From contig JAKULF010000005.1 of assembly GCA_022661535.1 (NCBI GenBank), positions 5,332,001-5,396,000 of the forward strand: DNA of 64,000 nucleotides. The letters are read 5' to 3'. Within the stretch, counting starts at the first letter, position 1. Every line of letters begins with the position of its first letter. Made by a program: the position numbers and the translations under genes. Of the stretch, positions 35,601-47,000 are shown piece after piece. Below the pieces are notes generated by a model. It was given only the letters and a program-made list of their open reading frames with translations. It was not told where the DNA came from and did no database searches. The DNA comes from Eutypa lata (lineage: Eukaryota > Ascomycota > Sordariomycetes > Xylariales > Diatrypaceae).

Positions 35601-37006
35601 TCGATGATCGGATGCAGAGAGTGTTCCGCTTCAACGTCGATTACAAGAAGAGGCTCATTGGCCAGTCCAAGAATGAAGGCGTTACTGACTACCAGGTAAT
35701 CGAGACGTTTGAGGATCACGTTACGTACGTTGTGTCTCACGTCAAGACGCTATGGCACCTACCTCACGCCGATACATTCAAGCTAGTAACGAAGATTGTC
35801 ATCACGCATGTTGGAAAGTCGAAATGCAAGCTAGCTTTATTCAATAAGATAGTATGGGACAACGCACCAACTATCGGGAAAAGAATCATAGAGCGCCAAG
35901 CACGGGACGATGCCGAGGATGACGCCGAAGAACTAGCGGAGATTGCTACGGATCAGGTGCGCAAACTGGGTGCTCACAGCCGAACGAAGCGGGCGATTCA
36001 GATCTACGGAAATGTTGGACAGCAGACCCAGGAACTTACCTTCACACCGGGCGAGTCCGACACGGAGAAGAAGGCTCGTATCAATCCGCGCACACTGGGC
36101 TCTATGATCGTGGACGTGATCAGGTCTTTCACCGAGAGCGTTGCGTCCTCGCTCGTGATGTGGGCCTTCGCGGGCCTCAAGAAGCTCTGGGACATCGTCT
36201 CGGCGGAGCGCGTCACCATCGCCCTCCTAGGCTTCAGCGTGCTCACCAACGTCGTCATCACATCGCAAAGCAGCTCGGCGTGGTGGAGCGAGCGCCGCGC
36301 CGCCAGCTTCATGAGCCGTGTCGGCGTCGGCCCCAACGTCGTGATGAGCAAGGCCATCTACCTGACGGACCTGGACGACGCGGCCCGCGGTTCCTCTTCG
36401 TTATCGTCGTCTTCGCCCATCCAGGACCCCTTAGACAACAGCTACTGCTACACTACTTTTCAGGCTATCGCCAACGCGACCGACATGGACGCTCTCTATG
36501 ATGATGGTAGTAGCGGTGGTGGTGGTAGTGGCGGTGGCTATTCGTCGCCCCTGACGTCGCCGACGAGCCGCGCGACAGCCCGCAGGCTAAGGAATACCCG
36601 CCAGAAACTAGGAACCTACAGGCACGATCTGCTAGTCGCCATGCGGCTCGTCAACAAGGTCGAGCGCGAGATGGTGCGCTCCGAGTGGGAGAACTGGCTC
36701 TTGGACGAAAACCTACGCTGCGATCAGGTAGGCGATATCCTTAGGACTTCTTCTGCTTCCCAGCAGGGTGGCAATTCTACTACTACTACGGCATCATCGT
36801 CATCATCCTCTGCCGCCGCTACCGATAAGAAAGGAGAGGGCGCACAGAAGATCATCGGCGGTGATGATGGGAGTGCAGGCGATGGTGGAGAGGATAAGGA
36901 GAAGAGGCGCGAGAATCTCCGCGCTTGGTTTCATGAGTATTGTGGTAGTTGTAGAGAGGATCGCGATGTTGTCTTGCGGTCGCGGGAGCAGTGGTCCTTG
37001 GCATAA
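32684..37006 (+). CDS. SIP3: LAM/SIP3-type sterol-transfer protein (BAR-PH-GRAM-VASt)
   Basis: Single uninterrupted exon of 1440 aa. A BAR/IMD-like helical region spans about 30-280 (HHFAEQVDIIEKWLDG ... KSYLKASMDF). A PH domain is at about 315-415 (KQGWLYMRTI ... RRWYYCRDGKFGWLI). A GRAM-like domain starts near 701 (FRLLFPGVPLDEKL ... GRIYVTSEGNMYFYGHQ). The StART-like VASt domain covers about 915-1090 (KACFHVLFGDKSFVFPKLY ... YVVSHVKTLWHLPHADTFKLVTKIVITH). A hydrophobic segment near 1173 (VTIALLGFSVLTNVVI) is a likely ER anchor. This is the architecture of yeast Ysp1/Lam1 and Sip3/Lam3, which move sterols at ER-plasma membrane contacts. I took ATG at 32684; the frame is open 39 nt upstream without an ATG. 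The Ser/Gly-rich C-terminus is variable. Confidence 0.93.
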   Translation: MADNGQAGQSPATAAPVSPTKPKSSISIPVILSEAKLDSPSFRANAHHFAEQVDIIEKWLDGYTKTNAKLAHDMLGLEETINTYLSKIIPPPSVTSLDHDYTALALKRLGDGSREWWVSILNTTRKIDSMSVEPIRNFLHGDLRSFKETKRVLEHSQKAFDNALARYLGQSKAKEPSALREDAFAVFETRKSYLKASMDFCQFAPQLRLTLDKLLIRVSTDVWRELKRSKDGTGSFAKYGHEMDRVRGWTKDMELTEPSFKRELQIVRREIAEDALASFRPSRELDDYSASTVPFLGSRGPMNVATGDQATAKFEKQGWLYMRTIAGKPARHTWIRRWYYCRDGKFGWLINGPQGVLQGDEIGVLLCNAKPAVAEERRFCFEIKTKNQTLLLQAETQAELMEWLEVFEVAKKRAFEASLGREASSLPGGVDPAFSVTPPSLPEFSAISLDAQVGLGIDDGAGSNERSGTLAVPGTEGALASRTSFDVNVVPPKRSATSTLIREEGESSREHAARIMQKLDLHRKATFASGADPSVPITSPPAGGIASLISASHGLLPGYPAPVLGQATSSKTPVAAPGPEMQPGTLGPLTLVKPPAATSLSKTAVVYSSERALGAYPTGAMPTAILANYWGSNIWTRDSTPRSSRTDLNPDDPFGPNSPSITMTRGGGELKSPTSIHKKSVSMDAGVVAQAQEKLPQETFPANYPIELKTNAAQFRLLFPGVPLDEKLVLVFRASWNSTAEGRQNSPQLAGNGRIYVTSEGNMYFYGHQLGLVITYAFNLDRITEVTAAPGKDCDFIFLHLSQDDQNPFNRITIKTFLENLDLLHARLNFLIDDLQAEEPMDIQELIQTFITLEKDVFSARRSPSVDSWEEVSASEHLDYGTSTSRAVSPRSHEFAYQSRTRESHKHRSKFRLPTHPVLYEPSDMQRKDAERHFEISAKACFHVLFGDKSFVFPKLYFDRRAQQITQGPWNTIDDRMQRVFRFNVDYKKRLIGQSKNEGVTDYQVIETFEDHVTYVVSHVKTLWHLPHADTFKLVTKIVITHVGKSKCKLALFNKIVWDNAPTIGKRIIERQARDDAEDDAEELAEIATDQVRKLGAHSRTKRAIQIYGNVGQQTQELTFTPGESDTEKKARINPRTLGSMIVDVIRSFTESVASSLVMWAFAGLKKLWDIVSAERVTIALLGFSVLTNVVITSQSSSAWWSERRAASFMSRVGVGPNVVMSKAIYLTDLDDAARGSSSLSSSSPIQDPLDNSYCYTTFQAIANATDMDALYDDGSSGGGGSGGGYSSPLTSPTSRATARRLRNTRQKLGTYRHDLLVAMRLVNKVEREMVRSEWENWLLDENLRCDQVGDILRTSSASQQGGNSTTTTASSSSSSAAATDKKGEGAQKIIGGDDGSAGDGGEDKEKRRENLRAWFHEYCGSCREDRDVVLRSREQWSLA

Positions 37007-40000
37007 TCATAAGGCGTGCGTTGGCATTGTCTTGGAGAGTTACTTGTTTCGTGCCTAGGCCGGAATCGAGGGCCGTGTTTCTTCATGCAATCCCGGATGA
37101 ACGTTGAAATACCAAGCGTGAATCCTGTCAAGTGCTGACAGGGTTACTCGTGCATACATATGTACCTACCTAATGCATTGGGGGTTGTTGGAACCTTCCT
37201 TGGAAGCTCTGAGATTGTGGGTTATCATCGGCCCGGGGCTCTGGATTAGAGGTTAAGGGGGGCGGGGGAGGGAGAAGGAGGATCATCGATTGAACACAAG
37301 GGACTTTTGACTTTTGCTACTACCTATACTTAAGTTAGGCGATTAGACCTAACTACATCATAGTGGTATGTTTACATACATCCTAATGCAACACATGTAC
37401 AAACCTGTATACCGAGCAGACCGAGAATGAGGGGTTCCGTTCTTCGCGAGGAGTTGGTGGCCCCCCCTATAACCCCGGGAGCCAAGCAAGCCGAGACTTT
37501 AGATTCAATGTGGTGATATAATCCTAGCCATATTAGAGTATTGTTTTAGATATAAACATCTCAAACTAAGTAGGCATATAGTAAGTAAGTGTCGATTAGT
37601 TAAATCAATTACAACAACATAATACTATAAATAATGCTCATTCGACATTATCTTAGCTATTAACCGTTGTTCCTGTCCTATCGTTTACCCCTCTAAAATT
37701 AAAAGATCATGTTAAGTTTCAACTACTACAACCAACTTAGATCTTATCTCATCATCACGATCACCGCAAAAAAGGGCCAAGCTTCTGACCCGGCAATTCG
37801 GCTGCCTTTCGTCTAGGTGCATGATGGTGGGCCGGGGCAAACCACCAGAGACGGTCAAATGACGCCCATCTCCAATCCTTCGACCATTCCCGTCCTAGGA
37901 GACCGCGGCGCCCGGGATGGATAGATGGATGGGGAAATTTCTAGATTGCTAGTTAGAGCAGAGAGATCTGCTTTGCATTCAACGGGTACCTATGTAAGCA
38001 TGGTTTTGGGGGAGGACAAAGGAATGTACATGTAGGTAGGAGGTAGGTACAGGGGAAGAGGGGAGGGGTTATTTCCTACCGAGCAAAGCGAGCAAGCGAG
38101 CATTATTATTATTAAAAATAAAATAAAATAAAAGAATGATGACAGCATCGAGGGAGATGATAGGTAACGAGCATGGGACCAAACCCGGATTTTGTTTTCT
38201 TTCTTCCCTTTTCTACTTTCCAATTGGACCAGATGTTTCCTACCTACGAATATGTATGACTGGATTGGATGGATGAACAAAGAGCCTCTTACATACGACA
38301 ACAACAAAACAATATTCAGAATGTTAACGAACCACCATAGGATGACTCTGAAATGGTGACGTAATAAAACATAACCGGAACAAACCCTACTGAGACCTAC
38401 ATATGAATATTGAAACATTGAAACATACTATAGCTACTGGTATAAAAAACTTAAGAGATAAAAAAAAAAGGTAGCTATGATGATCCATTTAGCAGGCAAC
38501 GACATTTATGTACTACGTAGGTATTACCACCCAGCCTCCATAACACCAAAACACCAGATAGGCAGGTGTTCGTTGTTCAAGCGGCTACCTACGTAGTACA
38601 TTGTCTAAGGAGGGAGCCGAAAAAGTCGGTGCACGCCTTTGTTGTCTGCTTGCTAGTTATAGCCACTTACAATGTTATAGGGGTTTAATTTGTGACCGTA
38701 ACACATACAAAGGTCATATGTAACTAGAACTACTAGAGCTAAAGCGAAACCCCGATGAGATAGGTACAATACATCTCATACTATGTAGTACGTAGAGTGA
38801 GCCTTAGCGCCTAGAGAATACATGCATACGCAGATACGTTAACAACGCTGCAACGGTTGTTGATCTCTGCTTTGCCGGACCTTCTCATCGTCGCAACGAA
38901 AAGCGAAAGGCGGCGTGTAAACAGTGGAACAAGCGTATCGGGACCATCAGGTAGCTGGAACTGCCGTACAATTCAGCTGGGGTATTGTACAATACAATAC
39001 TCGCCAAGGTGTGGACTAGTGCTATATTTGCCCGTATCCGTATTTACTACCTCTAGAAAGGTATTCAATACACGTATTGAGGAAATAGCCGGTAGGTGGT
39101 TTACACTAGAAAGTCAACTTGAGAATAAAGTGAAACGAAATACGATAACTATGTATCAATACCTAGTTATTCTTGATGTTCATTATCTAATATTTGTCTA
39201 TGATGCAATTACATTGTAAGAGAGAGCGCTGGCTTTGCATCACATTGGATTGTGTTGGATAGGTGTTTCCGATTTCCGATACACAATTGGGCATGTTTCT
39301 TGCCCCCTTGAAGGTAACAACGCAGCTACGGAGCCCCTTTAAAACATGACAGCATGGGCTGTTGAGTTGACGCTACACGCTACCTACTTACCCGCTAACC
39401 AACACGTTATTCTCTGTAGTGGACATACCTAACAGGCCTAGACCTAGTAGTCTATTACGTATGTACCTCCCCCATCTACCCATGCACCCTCACATGCACA
39501 GCCTACCTTTAAGAGATACGTTACCTAATAGAACTGTCCTTCCCTCCTACTACAAAATATATCATAACATATAACATTGCGATTACATGCCAATGTCATG
39601 TCAATGTCAATGTTAATAGTTACTTAGTACTTACATATAGTTTGCTTTTCTTTCTTTATGTATGGTAACACCTAAAGACGATTACATTTCCAGCATCACC
39701 GCAACCACCTGTTTCCTCGGTCTATCGACTAGAACCCGCTACAGTGTCCTCGTTAATATCTTCCGCTACTTTAATCAGACCATTGCAGATTGTTGAAGAC
39801 TCCCGCCGCATCCCAGAACCTATATTCATACATCAGGAGCCCTAAAAATACATTGCCCATTTACAGTCTTTGACCTAAGCTCCTCCGTCCGTACTTACTG
39901 ATACTGTTTGCTATATTGCGGAGATTGATCAGTCACCTTGTGAGACGGGATAACAACAAAGAATGGCTCAGATATTCCCTATTACTACACCGTCACCATC

Positions 40001-40199
40001 CTAGGAGGACCCAGGCGCTCCCACTCCCTCCTCCTCTTCCTCTACCGAGTTGACCTCGGTTGAGACACCCAGAAGCGCTGCAAGCAGGATACTCAATAGA
40101 TATTCGCCAGAGCACTTATTTTTGAGAAGGGGAAGGAAGACGCCAAGATTACGAGAGATACTCTATCACCATCATAACCCACAGGGGTTGCGGACAATA
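37007..40199. other. Gene-free interval, 3.2 kb
   Basis: Downstream of the SIP3-like gene and upstream of the DUF3074 gene. Contains AT-rich stretches (37500-37700, 38100-38130 with TTA/AAATA words), TACGTA words and no believable ORF. The last 150 bp before 40200 are in frame with the DUF3074 gene but begin at TTG. Confidence 0.5.
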
Positions 40200-42527
40200 A
40201 TGACACCCGCACCCCACGAACCCTTGAAGGCACTAGGACCCATTAATTGGGACTTCGGCCACGGCGATTCAGTTGAGGAAGAGACCAAGATTAGAAGATT
40301 CTTGTCTAGAACCTTCGCGGAAGCAGAATGTATCATTGACTCCATACCGACCGACTCCACTTCGGCCCCCCAGGTCGGTCGACCACGGTCCTCTACCGAC
40401 CCAAACCGACCGAACCTGCCTAACAAAACTCGCCAGCTATCCGATTGCGCAAGGGAATTACGAAAAGAATGGAAGGAAGCCAAGGTCAATGCCAAAGAGA
40501 ACCCGCTATGCTTGAGTGTTTACAAGTTGGCAGCCAAGGATGGTAGAGGTTCTTGGTTTGCAAGGCGGAGCGTCCACGAGGGCCAGAGCTTTGAAAAATG
40601 GAAGCTTGCTATGGAAAAGGAGTTTGCCGAGAGCATGAAGGTCAAGGGAAAGCCAGGTAGTGGAAGCATCAGAGGCATTGGTGCCGACAAGCGTGTAGAG
40701 CATATGGTCTTGGATGGCTGTGGCAAATTGGAAGGTAAGAGCTATCTGACATGACACACGAGGCAAATTTGATGAATACCGGCCGGCTAATACGAATGAA
40801 CAGTCTACCAACTATCCGCACAGTTTCCAGGACCTACTACACCCAGAGAATTCGTAACCATGTTGTTAACCACCGACTGCGGCCTCGAATCATCTACACC
40901 AGCAGCACATGAGAAGCCAACGAGATATTTTATGGTCGTTTCGAAGCCCTGCCAACACCCAGAATGCCCCCAACAATCAGGTTTCATAAGAGGTGCTTAC
41001 GAGTCGGTCGAGATGATCCGCGAGATCAGGACCGAGACCAAGGTTGATCCCTTGAGAAAAGTCCAGTCATCAATAGATCTTCCGATCGACGAAGCAAACG
41101 CAATTGCAAGAAATACAATGAATCAATTAGCTCACGAAGCACCAATTCGCGCGGCGCGTCAACCGAGGCTGAATGGCGTTCCTGAGACTGATGTATTAGG
41201 GCATCAGTCTAGCGAGTCTGTTTCAACCATGGGTGCAGAGAGCGGCGAACAGCAGCAACAGCGATCTCCAATAGAAATGGAGTACGAGTACGAGACCAAG
41301 ATTGAGTGGTTGATGGTAACCCGTAGTGATCCCGGTGGTAGTGTACCGCGGTTCATGGTTGAAAAAGGAACTCCTGGCGCCATTGCAGGTGACGCTGATA
41401 AATTCCTCAAATGGACCGAATCTAAGACCTTGAAATATTTTACACAGCCAGAAAAGGTCGAAGCAGAACCTATGCCGGAAGCTCCGATCGTTGGAGTACC
41501 TTCGAAAGCATCTGAGTCCTCTGTGTCTCCGACTACTAAACCTAGGGTTAGGATTACCGACGAAACCAATGGTGAAAAGAGCCCTGTATACGAGGAAGAC
41601 ACGCCTGCATACACTGGCTTGTATGGAATTATAGCAGGAGCTATTGGTGCCGCAGCAACCATGATACCGACGTTCGGATCTGTTCAAGGAGATACATCCC
41701 CTGAAGTATCCCTTAGCACCGACGAGGATGATGACGACAGGTCGTCGATCCGTACTTTCCATAGTTTTGTAACAGGACAAGAGACCCCTGATGAGCCGCA
41801 TGATACGGAAGTGCCGCTTTCGCGAGTTGACACAAACGGTGAAGAGCGATCTCTTAATTCATCCACCGAGTCTACAGCCACGCATTCCTTCAACGCGTCG
41901 TCTACGCAACACGAGAAGGAGTTGCGCAAACTCGAGGAGAGGAAACGGAAAATGGAGGAGCGCCTCCAGCGATCACAGGCTAGGGTCCTTGCTAAGCGTA
42001 ACAACGAGGGCACTTCGAACAACGACGAGGACGTCCTCGCTAAGCTCCGTGAGAAGCACGAGCGCGAGGTCGCCAAGCAGACGGACAAGTACCAGCGCGA
42101 GGTGCGCAAGCTCGAGGCTAAGCGTCACAGCGAGCAGCGCAAGGCCGAGGAGCGGCGGCGGAAGCAGACGGAGCGCGAGGAGAAGGCCAACCTGACGATG
42201 GAGCTCGAGAAGGTGCGCGTCGAAAGGGACGTCGCTCGCAAGCAGATCGAGGTCCTTAAAGAGCAGATCGGCGAGCTGCAGGGCCAGAACACTATGCTTG
42301 TCGCTAGGCTCGGCAGGGAGGGGATCTCGCTCGACGGCGGCATCAGCAAAGTCCTGTCGTCGGATCCGCGGAGACGGAATAGCCCCGCACCCGGCAAGAT
42401 CTCCCGCGCTAGCACGGTGCTCGGGACGCCCAGCCAGGGCTCCACTTCGCCGATCTCAGACCCGACGAAGGGGGGGGACCGGTCGAGGGAACGTGGGAGG
42501 AACCGGCAGGCCGAAGGTATGGCATGA
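40200..42527 (+). CDS. DUF3074 (START-like) protein with C-terminal coiled coil
   Basis: Two exons, 40200-40734 and 40804-42527 (intron 69 nt), 752 aa. The DUF3074 region spans both exons: ALGPINWDF at the start, WFARRSVHEG near 120, then after the intron VYQLSAQFPGPTTPREFVTMLLTTDCGL, RYFMVVSKPCQHPECP and GFIRGAYESVEMIREI, with EIEWLM-like and KFLKW blocks later. DUF3074 is a START/Bet v 1-like fold expected to bind a lipid. A small Gly/Ala-rich hydrophobic patch (LYGIIAGAIGAAATM) lies near 430-450. The C-terminal third is a long Glu/Lys/Arg coiled coil (ELRKLEERKRKMEERLQ ...). I chose ATG at 40200 because the family usually begins just before ALGPI; the longer frame starts with TTG. Function unknown. 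Confidence 0.88.
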
Positions 42528-43432
42528 CTCGGGGTAGTAGTTAAAAACGGGGAAGAGAAAGAAAAAGAAAAGGCCGAGAAGGCTTGTTATCCTAGAGTCG
42601 AACCCTCGCGGGTTATCCCAGATATAGGATCGCCGTCGTCATCCCAGAGCCGGCCACCACCACTACCACCGCTGCGCTCTGGTAGTAGTACTCAAGGCGG
42701 GCGACGACATGGCTGGGGGGAGTTAATCGCATCGAGAGGACAGCGCAGTCAGACCGGGAGTAGTTGGCCGTCTAGGAGCGGAGGAGAAGACGAAGAAGAA
42801 GAACAACAACAGCAGCAGCAACGAAATGGTCGTTGGCGAAGAGGCCGAGGAATGGACTGGTCCGTTATGTGGTTGCGGTGATGCTGTCTTGTGTATATTG
42901 TAATACCATCTGCCTACTAGATACATGAATAACGAAACGAATCAGGAAAGCTACCTACTTGAAGTACCCAAGTGTACATCGTAAAACAGGGCAAGCAAGC
43001 AAGTCCGCTAGCCTACATGCATATGCGTTCAATAGAAATATATGTTTACGGTCTTGATATAGCGATGGGCATTGATGAGATGAAGATTTGGTGATAGATA
43101 GTAAGTAATGAATGCGCGAGTAACACAATATCAGGGTTCATGAGTGTCGGGATATATAAATCAGAAGACAACAAATATGCTTCTTCAACTTTTCACCAAC
43201 GGTCTTTTGTCTTCATCCTCTATCTGTCCTTCAACACACCCTCCCCAATCCATCCAAACTCCAACACCGTCCGTCCGTCTGTCCTCTCCTCCCCTCCCGA
43301 GAACTCCCTTATCCCCTTCTCCCCTTTTTCCGATTCCCTTCAGCCCCTTCCACCTCCCAACTTATCTATCCAGCGCCGTGTCGTGACAACCCTCTCCTTT
43401 CTCCTTCTCCTTTCGACCCATCCAGTGCATTT
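42528..43432. other. Convergent intergenic region
   Basis: About 0.9 kb between the DUF3074 stop (+) and the TRM732 stop (-). Contains an AAG/CAG-rich run near 42790-42830 and a pyrimidine-rich stretch (43210-43430). No gene recognised. Confidence 0.5.
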
Positions 43433-44017
43433 TCACGAGTTATACACACACATACCGAGCAACAACCCATGAACCCTTGCCCGACGCCCCGCCTCCTGAA
43501 ACGCCCGCAACGCATCCCTGATCTCTCCAGACGAAGACAAAGACGAAGACGCCAGCGCAGTCCCCGCGACCAGGATCCGCGCGCAAATGGCGAAGACCTC
43601 GGGCTTCGACGTCCAGCCTAGCGGGCCGTCATCACCACCACCACCATCCGTTTCGGTCGTCTCGGTGAGCCGTATCAGGGACCGCAGACCATCTAGCGTC
43701 CAGGTTTCTAGTGCTTCGAGTTCCGGACGTTGTTGTTGTTGTGGCTGTGGTAGTAGTGATGGTGCTTCTGCTGCTACTGCTGTAGGAGAGGGTGATGGAG
43801 AAGAAGAAGAAGAAGCGGCGAACAGCACGTCCCGCCACCGCCGCGCCTCCCGCACCTCGTCTACGTACAGGTTCTGCTCCTCGACGACGAACAGCGAGTC
43901 ATCGAACCGCATCGCGGCGCGAAGCTGGTGTTCCGCAGACGTCCAGCAGGTAGGGTTCGTTTTTTCTTCTTTATTTTCATCATTACCACCATCAGCAGCA
44001 GCGGTGGCGATCGGCAG

Positions 44018-44061
<44 letters not shown>

Positions 44062-47000
44062 GTAGAGGCACGGAGGAAACATGTCCAATCATCCTACCCG
44101 CAGCATGGACGCGAAATTCAAGCGATGGGGAACCGCCGTATCGCTGTCCCCGTAGCCAGCCGAGCAGCCGCCGCGCCGCCTCTGCCGGCTCGAGCTGCTG
44201 TCCCGATAGCACGGGCGCGGCGGCCGATGCGGCGGCGTCGCGGATCTCGTCGTCGTCGTCGTTGAGGGCGTCGTAGAGGGCGAGGAGCCAGGGGAGGTGG
44301 TGGTGGTGGTGGTGGTGAAGGTTTGGAGATGACGATAGTGGAATGGCTTCCGAGAATGACTTCAGCGCCGTTACGGCGGCCATGCGGGTGTAGAAGGTCT
44401 GTTATGTCCCGAAGGGAAAGGGATGGGATTGTTAGCAATTTGGTATCAGGAACAAAGGATATTGGGAAGGAGGGAAACGTGTGTAGTATCGCGTAGTTAT
44501 TAGCTAGCGATACGAAGTAGAGGACGCTGTAGCAACCCTCTAGTTACAACCCCAACGATGACTACTACGCGTTACGTGAGTGAAAATGCGAAATAACTTA
44601 CCCTATCGTCCTTCCCAGCATCACTCATCATCGCGCCCCAAGCACGCACCCACTGAGACAAGCTCTCCTCATCCTCCGGCGCCCTGTCTAGTCTCGAAAC
44701 ACATACCGCCAACAGCGGCCCGCTCAGTCGGATGACCGCCTCGGATAAGCTAGGATTCATCGACCTCCGCTGCAGTTCCGCCCAGAACCCGTAGAGCGTC
44801 TTCTGATCCGGGAGTTTCTGCAAGACTTCCTTTTCTTCTTCTTCTTCTTCTTCTTCTTCTTCTTCTTCTTCTTCTTCTTCTTCTTCTTTGGGCCCCCCGC
44901 GGTCCAGGAGTGAATCCAGAAGAACTGCAAGGCACTCTACGGCGAGGGTTCGCGGCTCGGGAGCCTCCGTGCTCGCGCACACATCCATGTACACGCGCGC
45001 GAGGGCGCCCGAGGAAGAGGAGGAAGGGAAGGAGGCTACCGTCTGGAGAGGGGGGCCGGCTCGGGATAGTGTCTCGAGCATGGCACAGGCGACGTTGATG
45101 TCGTCGTCTTTGAGGGCACGCTGGAGGTTATCGCCTAGCTCTTCTATGCGGGATCGGCGGAGCAGGTCCTTGGTAGTCGCTACGGCGAGGCTGGTGTTGA
45201 GGAGGGCCGAGAGCGAGGGATCGTATTTCAATAGCTGTACGCTCGTCGTCGTCGAAATGGGATGATCATTCGAGCTTTCGTTTGGAGGAATGTCGACGCC
45301 GTCCAAGGAAGTTGCGTTTCCTCTTGGAGCATGGCGTGGTGATAAGTAACCTAATTGTGTGAAGAAGCTGATAATCTCGATGTAGACCGCTCGAGCTTCG
45401 AGGCAGGTCGTGACGCTGCTGTTCATGTTTGGTACGGCTTCTATCAGACTGCGTAGCGTAATCGGGTACATTTCTATTGCATATTAGCTTCAAACATATT
45501 ACATTTCCAGCAACAACAAGTGTGTCAAATCTATCCTATACTAACCGAAAAGGAGATGAGGCATAACCTCCAGGAGTCTTTCGAGGAGGAATTTCAACGT
45601 TAGGAGCGCCCCATGCAGTTTATTAGCAGAACCTTTAGAATCCGCAATCAAGATCTCGATAGCTTCTATCCAGCCAGGCTTCAACAGAAACGAGCACAGT
45701 GTACGAGCTGCGATCTCTCGCACGTGCCATATGCGGCTGCCGAGGTACCACGCGATGATGTCGTACAGCTTCTCCCGGAACACCTCGGGCGGCCCCGCTC
45801 GACGGATGATGTCGAGCGCCGGGAAGACGGACTCGGCCGTCTGTGTGCCTATCAAGACGCCCGAGGTCTGCTGGCCCATTTCTAGGAGGTTTACGAGGAC
45901 GACGGGGAGGGCTGGGAATTTGCTATATGATATCCTGGTTGTTCGCCCGTCCCACCCCGCCTCCATCGACGTCTTGCTCTCGTTGGTTCCGAAGAGACAG
46001 TCGATGAGACTTCGAAGGAGGAGCAAGCCGCAGTTCCGAATCGCCCAGCTATATTTCAGGAAGAAGAAAAAAAAAGGGGGTTAGACTCTAGCAAGGAATA
46101 TCGCATATCACACGAAACTTACACTTCTGATTTAAGACTGTTCGCGGCGAGTTGTAGGCAGTCGGTAAGATATTCATCTACCCTCTTGCTGAAGGCTGAG
46201 CTCTTGAAGATATCCTTGAGACAGTTCAGCGCGTGGACCTGCGGCAGCTTCGACCCGTCCGTCTCCGATATGCGCGCCGGGCGCTCGGAGATTTCCCGCA
46301 GCTGGCGCATGACCGTGTCGAACGACGGGTGATCGGCGTTGGAGGAGAGGATCCCGACCATCAATGATGGGATGCCCGCTGATCTCCGCGTGGTTGAGGC
46401 CTGCGTGTAAATGCAATCTAACGCCCCCTATTGCCATGTGTGTTAGTGATAAGTGACGAGTAGGTACTGCCCTACGAGTTGGGTGTACCAACCTTATACC
46501 ATTCGTCTAGTAGACTAGTCTCCTCGACAGCCGAAGTCGGGAAATACTTGACGAGCTGACAACAGCTCGCAAATGTCTGGGTCACGGTTGAGAATGCGCC
46601 GCGATGTCGCAGGTTGGAGAGCTCGTCGAATGTTAACCGACCAATCGTTTCGAAGCTGTTACGGGGGAGGGGGAGGAGTCCTCGACTTCTGTCGTTTCTT
46701 GCATTATTACCAATTGTCCTCAATAGGTTACTAAGGTAGTGAGGGTTGGGTTAGTTTAGCTATTCTCATGCATGCCAGTTGGGATTTTAATCACCTTGAT
46801 TCATGTATTGCTCGAAAGCTGAAACTAAGGACATCCTTGGTGTCTAGGCCCTCCATCTCTTCTAGTTCTTCCGGTAGATGACCTTCTGGGGAGTCGTCGC
46901 AGAGAACATGTCTAACAGATTGCCAGATCCTGCTACAGCATGCAATTGCTCGATCTTGGAGGTCTGCTAGGACTTTGAGGTTATCCTCTGTATGTTTCTT

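Noticed and set aside
42590..42625. B-box-like sequence resembling a tRNA T-arm (GTCGAACCC)
   Set aside because: Neither strand gives a five-pair T stem or a matching acceptor stem and A box.
43587..44276. Ser/Asp-rich 229-codon ORF on the plus strand
   Set aside because: Antisense shadow of the TRM732 last exon, created by triplet repeats.
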